Shown here: one piece after another, positions 31,974 through 33,462 of the stretch
How the letters are laid out: every line of letters starts with the position of its first letter
Numbering within the stretch: position 1 is the stretch's first letter
Assembly (NCBI GenBank): GCA_040219275.1
Contig: JAVJSU010000086.1
Coordinates: forward strand, 1 to 33,462
Origin: JAVJSU01 sp040219275
GTDB taxonomy: Bacteria > Chloroflexota > Anaerolineae > Aggregatilineales > Phototrophicaceae
DNA: 33,462 nucleotides
Direction of reading: 5' to 3'
Made by a program: the position numbers and the translations under genes
Notes under the pieces: generated by a model
The model's input: only the letters and a program-made list of their open reading frames with translations
The model's database searches: none
Told to the model about the DNA's origin: nothing

Positions 31974-32927
31974 ATGTCCGAATCAAGTATCCGAAGCAAA
32001 ATTCGTCAGTCAATTAAGCCATTTTCGCATGTTGCCACCTACGAGACCTCATGGGCAGGCCCCCAAACATTCGAGCAGATTTACGACAACCTGGCACACT
32101 ACGTCAGCAACATTATGAAGTCGAAAGGCATTCACCGAACGAATTACTTACCGGATTGTATCCAGCACGGGTTCATGGCTCTCTGGCTCGAACTCGTTGA
32201 AGACAACAACTTTCTCGCTCAAAAAGACCGTCGACAAGCGGTCTTTTTTATTCTGGCACGGTGCAAGATCTCCAGTCTGCGCTACTACGACGATAAGTAT
32301 GATAGCCTCGAAGAGATCGTCTCCTATGACTGGCATAACACGTGGGATGAGCACACGATCACCGGTTTCAACAGTCCATCATCGTGGTGGAATTCAATGG
32401 AACGGTGGGCAACATGGGCGACTGACGTAGACATCCGGATCGACGTGGAGCAAATCATGCATAAGTTGGTGGCGAAATACGCTGACTCGCCCAAATATCT
32501 GGTCGCACTGTACTACGTGACGACGCAGGTCTCGCGGAAGGATGCGGCGGCGCTGGCAGGTGTAACGCCGTGGAATTTCTACCGGAGTTATGGTGAACCG
32601 ATTCTGAGAGAGGTACAGTATGAATTCGCGCAGGCGTTTCTTGCCAAACACGATTATTCTCCGCCCAGTCACAAGATCATCGTGGAAGGTGGACGGTACA
32701 AATCACCCTATCCGGAGTGGCGTGAGAAGTACAATTCGGGTCACACTGCACCGGCTGAGGATTTACTCCAGCAGTACAGCAACACGGTTTGTGTTTCCGG
32801 CGCAATCCGCGCTCAACTCGAAGACAAAACGTATACTGAAGCGGCAATCGATCTCGGCAAGAATCCGAAGACATTCCCCAAGTACATGAAACGAGCCGCA
32901 CGGATGCTGGCCGCGGCTTATGCCTAA
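31974..32927 (+). CDS. Sigma-70-like regulator of the mobile region
   Basis: A 317-residue protein. Residues about 55-110 resemble sigma region 2: DCIQHGFMALWLELVEDNNF, then the basic RRQAVFFILARCKISSLRYY. Residues about 160-205 look like a region-4 helix-turn-helix (VSRKDAAALAGVTPWNFYRS). A third helix-turn-helix-like stretch is near the C-terminus (YTEAAIDLGKNPKTFPKYMK). It is more divergent and longer than ordinary ECF sigma factors, so it may be a sigma-like DNA-binding regulator and not a working sigma factor. The ATG follows AGAGGAGGG, which is caught in a leader hairpin. A terminator-like hairpin lies inside the coding region, and a strong terminator follows the stop. Candidate target promoters were not found. 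Confidence 0.5.
   Translation: MSESSIRSKIRQSIKPFSHVATYETSWAGPQTFEQIYDNLAHYVSNIMKSKGIHRTNYLPDCIQHGFMALWLELVEDNNFLAQKDRRQAVFFILARCKISSLRYYDDKYDSLEEIVSYDWHNTWDEHTITGFNSPSSWWNSMERWATWATDVDIRIDVEQIMHKLVAKYADSPKYLVALYYVTTQVSRKDAAALAGVTPWNFYRSYGEPILREVQYEFAQAFLAKHDYSPPSHKIIVEGGRYKSPYPEWREKYNSGHTAPAEDLLQQYSNTVCVSGAIRAQLEDKTYTEAAIDLGKNPKTFPKYMKRAARMLAAAYA
32221..32249 (+). terminator. Terminator-like hairpin inside the sigma-like coding region
   Basis: AAAAAGACCG (32221-32230) pairs perfectly with CGGTCTTTTT (32239-32248) around an 8-base loop, and the right arm forms a run of six T residues. It fits an intrinsic terminator in both directions and lies at codons 83-92 (Lys-Asp-Arg-Arg-Gln region). It could end transcription early when translation is blocked. 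Confidence 0.55.
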
Positions 32928-32938
32928 CGATCACTGTG

Positions 32939-32980
32939 GCTGGTGAGCATGTGAAGCGCATGTTCACCAGCTGTTTTTTT
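32939..32980 (+). terminator. Strong intrinsic terminator after the sigma-like gene
   Basis: GCTGGTGAGCATG (32939-32951) pairs with CATGTTCACCAGC (32959-32971), with one G-U pair in 13, around a 7-base loop. TGTTTTTTT follows directly. It lies 12 bases after the stop codon. Confidence 0.85.
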
Positions 32981-32996
32981 GCTTCGACCCATGTTT

Positions 32997-33118
32997 TTGT
33001 CTCAGGTGTCTCAACGGCACAACCTGAGACAACACGTTCTACACAAATTTAAAAAATTGCATACCCCACAAAAAACGTGTTTCAAGTCGTGAATTTCGCC
33101 CTGAGACAGTTGAGACAT
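32997..33118. repeat. Iteron cluster 3 with AT-rich core and inverted repeats, candidate origin
   Basis: TTGTCTCAGGT (32997-33007) and ACCTGAGACAA (33022-33032) are a perfect 11-bp inverted repeat built from the iteron pattern. On the minus strand two units (TTGAGACAC, CTGAGACAA) lie within 32997-33014. On the plus strand CTGAGACAG and TTGAGACAT occupy 33101-33118. Between them AACACGTT (33031-33038) and AACGTGTT (33074-33081) are perfect inverted repeats around an AT-rich stretch. Iterons plus an AT-rich core with inverted repeats are typical of a plasmid origin. No DnaA box was identified. Confidence 0.45.
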
Positions 33119-33126
33119 TGTGCACT

Positions 33127-33321
33127 CAGCATCTTTGCAATTATGTCCTCGATACCGCAGGTGGCCTCACTCAAGTGTTGCGTGAACACAGTGGAGTACT
33201 GGCCGATACCTCCTACCTGAACGGACTCACCAGCATCGGTCAGCAACAGCTCGGTGTGTGGTCATACTATGGTACGGATGCGCTCGGATCTGTTCGCAAT
33301 ACATTTACTCTGTCCACAAAA
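33127..33321 (+). pseudogene. RHS/YD-repeat protein fragment
   Basis: About 60 residues in one frame read as the RHS core: YVLDTAGGLTQVLREHSG, then YLNGLTSIGQQQLGVWSYYG and TDALGSVRNT. The 'G.W.YYG.DALGSVR' pattern is a clear YD-repeat signature from the region before the variable toxin tip. There is no start codon of its own: the similarity begins inside iteron-bearing DNA. It ends where the ISL3-like element starts, so both ends are lost. It is a remnant of a large polymorphic-toxin or wall-associated gene. Confidence 0.6.
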
Positions 33322-33347
33322 TCGGTTCATCCGCACTTTATGTGAAA

Positions 33348-33462
33348 TCAGGGTGGAGCAAGAACCCGCAGACGGAGTAGATCGAATTTAGCACGACCAT
33401 ACATTTGCCGTTTGATGAATTTGAGACGGTTGACTTGTCCTTCAGTTTGTCCATTACTCCAA
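33348..33462 (-). mobile_element. ISL3-family transposase, C-terminal part (runs off the window)
   Basis: On the minus strand the frame enters from the right edge and stops at the TGA at 33350-33348. The residues NGQTEGQVNRLKFIKRQMYG, then RAKFDLLRLRVL, match the end of ISL3-family transposases, where a 'EGQVNRLK..KR.MYGRA' pattern is conserved. The final catalytic Glu lies in this stretch. Just beyond the stop, TTCATCCGCACTTTATGTGAA (about 33327-33347) is likely part of the element's terminal inverted repeat. The element is inserted in the RHS fragment. Confidence 0.7.

Noticed and set aside
1..33462. tRNA or rRNA genes and tRNA-type attachment site
   Set aside because: No cloverleaf-like sequence or conserved rRNA segment was seen on reading the gaps; none is claimed.

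Overview
This window looks like accessory DNA from a bacterium of the Chloroflexota, probably an Anaerolineae-like lineage. The clues are long Thr/Pro-rich linkers in secreted proteins, many PPC-like, WD40 and TPR-like proteins, and a mosaic base composition. That placement is an inference from protein style; no rRNA or tRNA gene was seen. Both edges lie in insertion-sequence debris: an IS4-like transposase tail at the left and an ISL3-type transposase tail at the right.

Left part (1-1.1 kb): the tail of a type I restriction HsdR-like gene, apparently cut by the IS, overlaps by four bases an intact DUF45 (YgjP-like) metallopeptidase. Positions 1.2-14.9 kb hold a divergent locus. Leftward run a DUF4062 (TIR-related) protein, a 900-residue STAND-like protein with a degenerate P-loop, a secreted PPC/SH3 protein and a secreted SGNH hydrolase. 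Rightward run a roughly 1,975-residue membrane-anchored TPR-like/WD40 protein and a second secreted PPC-like protein. The 160-base AT-rich divide has a promoter candidate for each direction and a palindromic operator candidate. The DUF4062 and STAND-like proteins share a short GN(V/I)GGN(V/F)T motif, so they probably work together. I infer a sensing or conflict-type membrane system.

Positions 15.1-23.3 kb are visibly GC-richer and form a plasmid- or ICE-like backbone. Three small leftward genes of unknown function come first. Then come ParM-like actin and ParR-like ribbon-helix-helix genes, an array of six hairpins, an HU/IHF-like protein, a relaxosome-type RHH protein, a relaxase and a primase-helicase. 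Short 9-bp iterons (consensus YTGAGMCAS) lie at the end of the primase gene and again, with an AT-rich stretch and inverted repeats, near 33.0 kb. These are candidate Rep-binding or origin sequences.

Positions 23.6-31.1 kb carry two tandem copies of a three-gene cassette between the iteron clusters. Gene A has a nearly identical N-terminal ~142 residues and an unrelated C-terminus in each copy. Gene B is a secreted beta-propeller protein, translationally coupled to A. Gene C is a small protein with a constant helical N-terminus and a Calx-beta-like body; it is truncated in copy 1. This constant-head, variable-tail layout is the best candidate for an undescribed system in the window.

Positions 31.4-33.0 kb hold a broken ECF-sigma-like fragment and then a sigma-like gene. 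The sigma-like gene has a leader hairpin, an intrinsic terminator, a nested hairpin that hides its Shine-Dalgarno sequence, and a further terminator-like hairpin inside its own coding region. A fragment of an RHS/YD-repeat gene interrupted by the ISL3 element closes the window.
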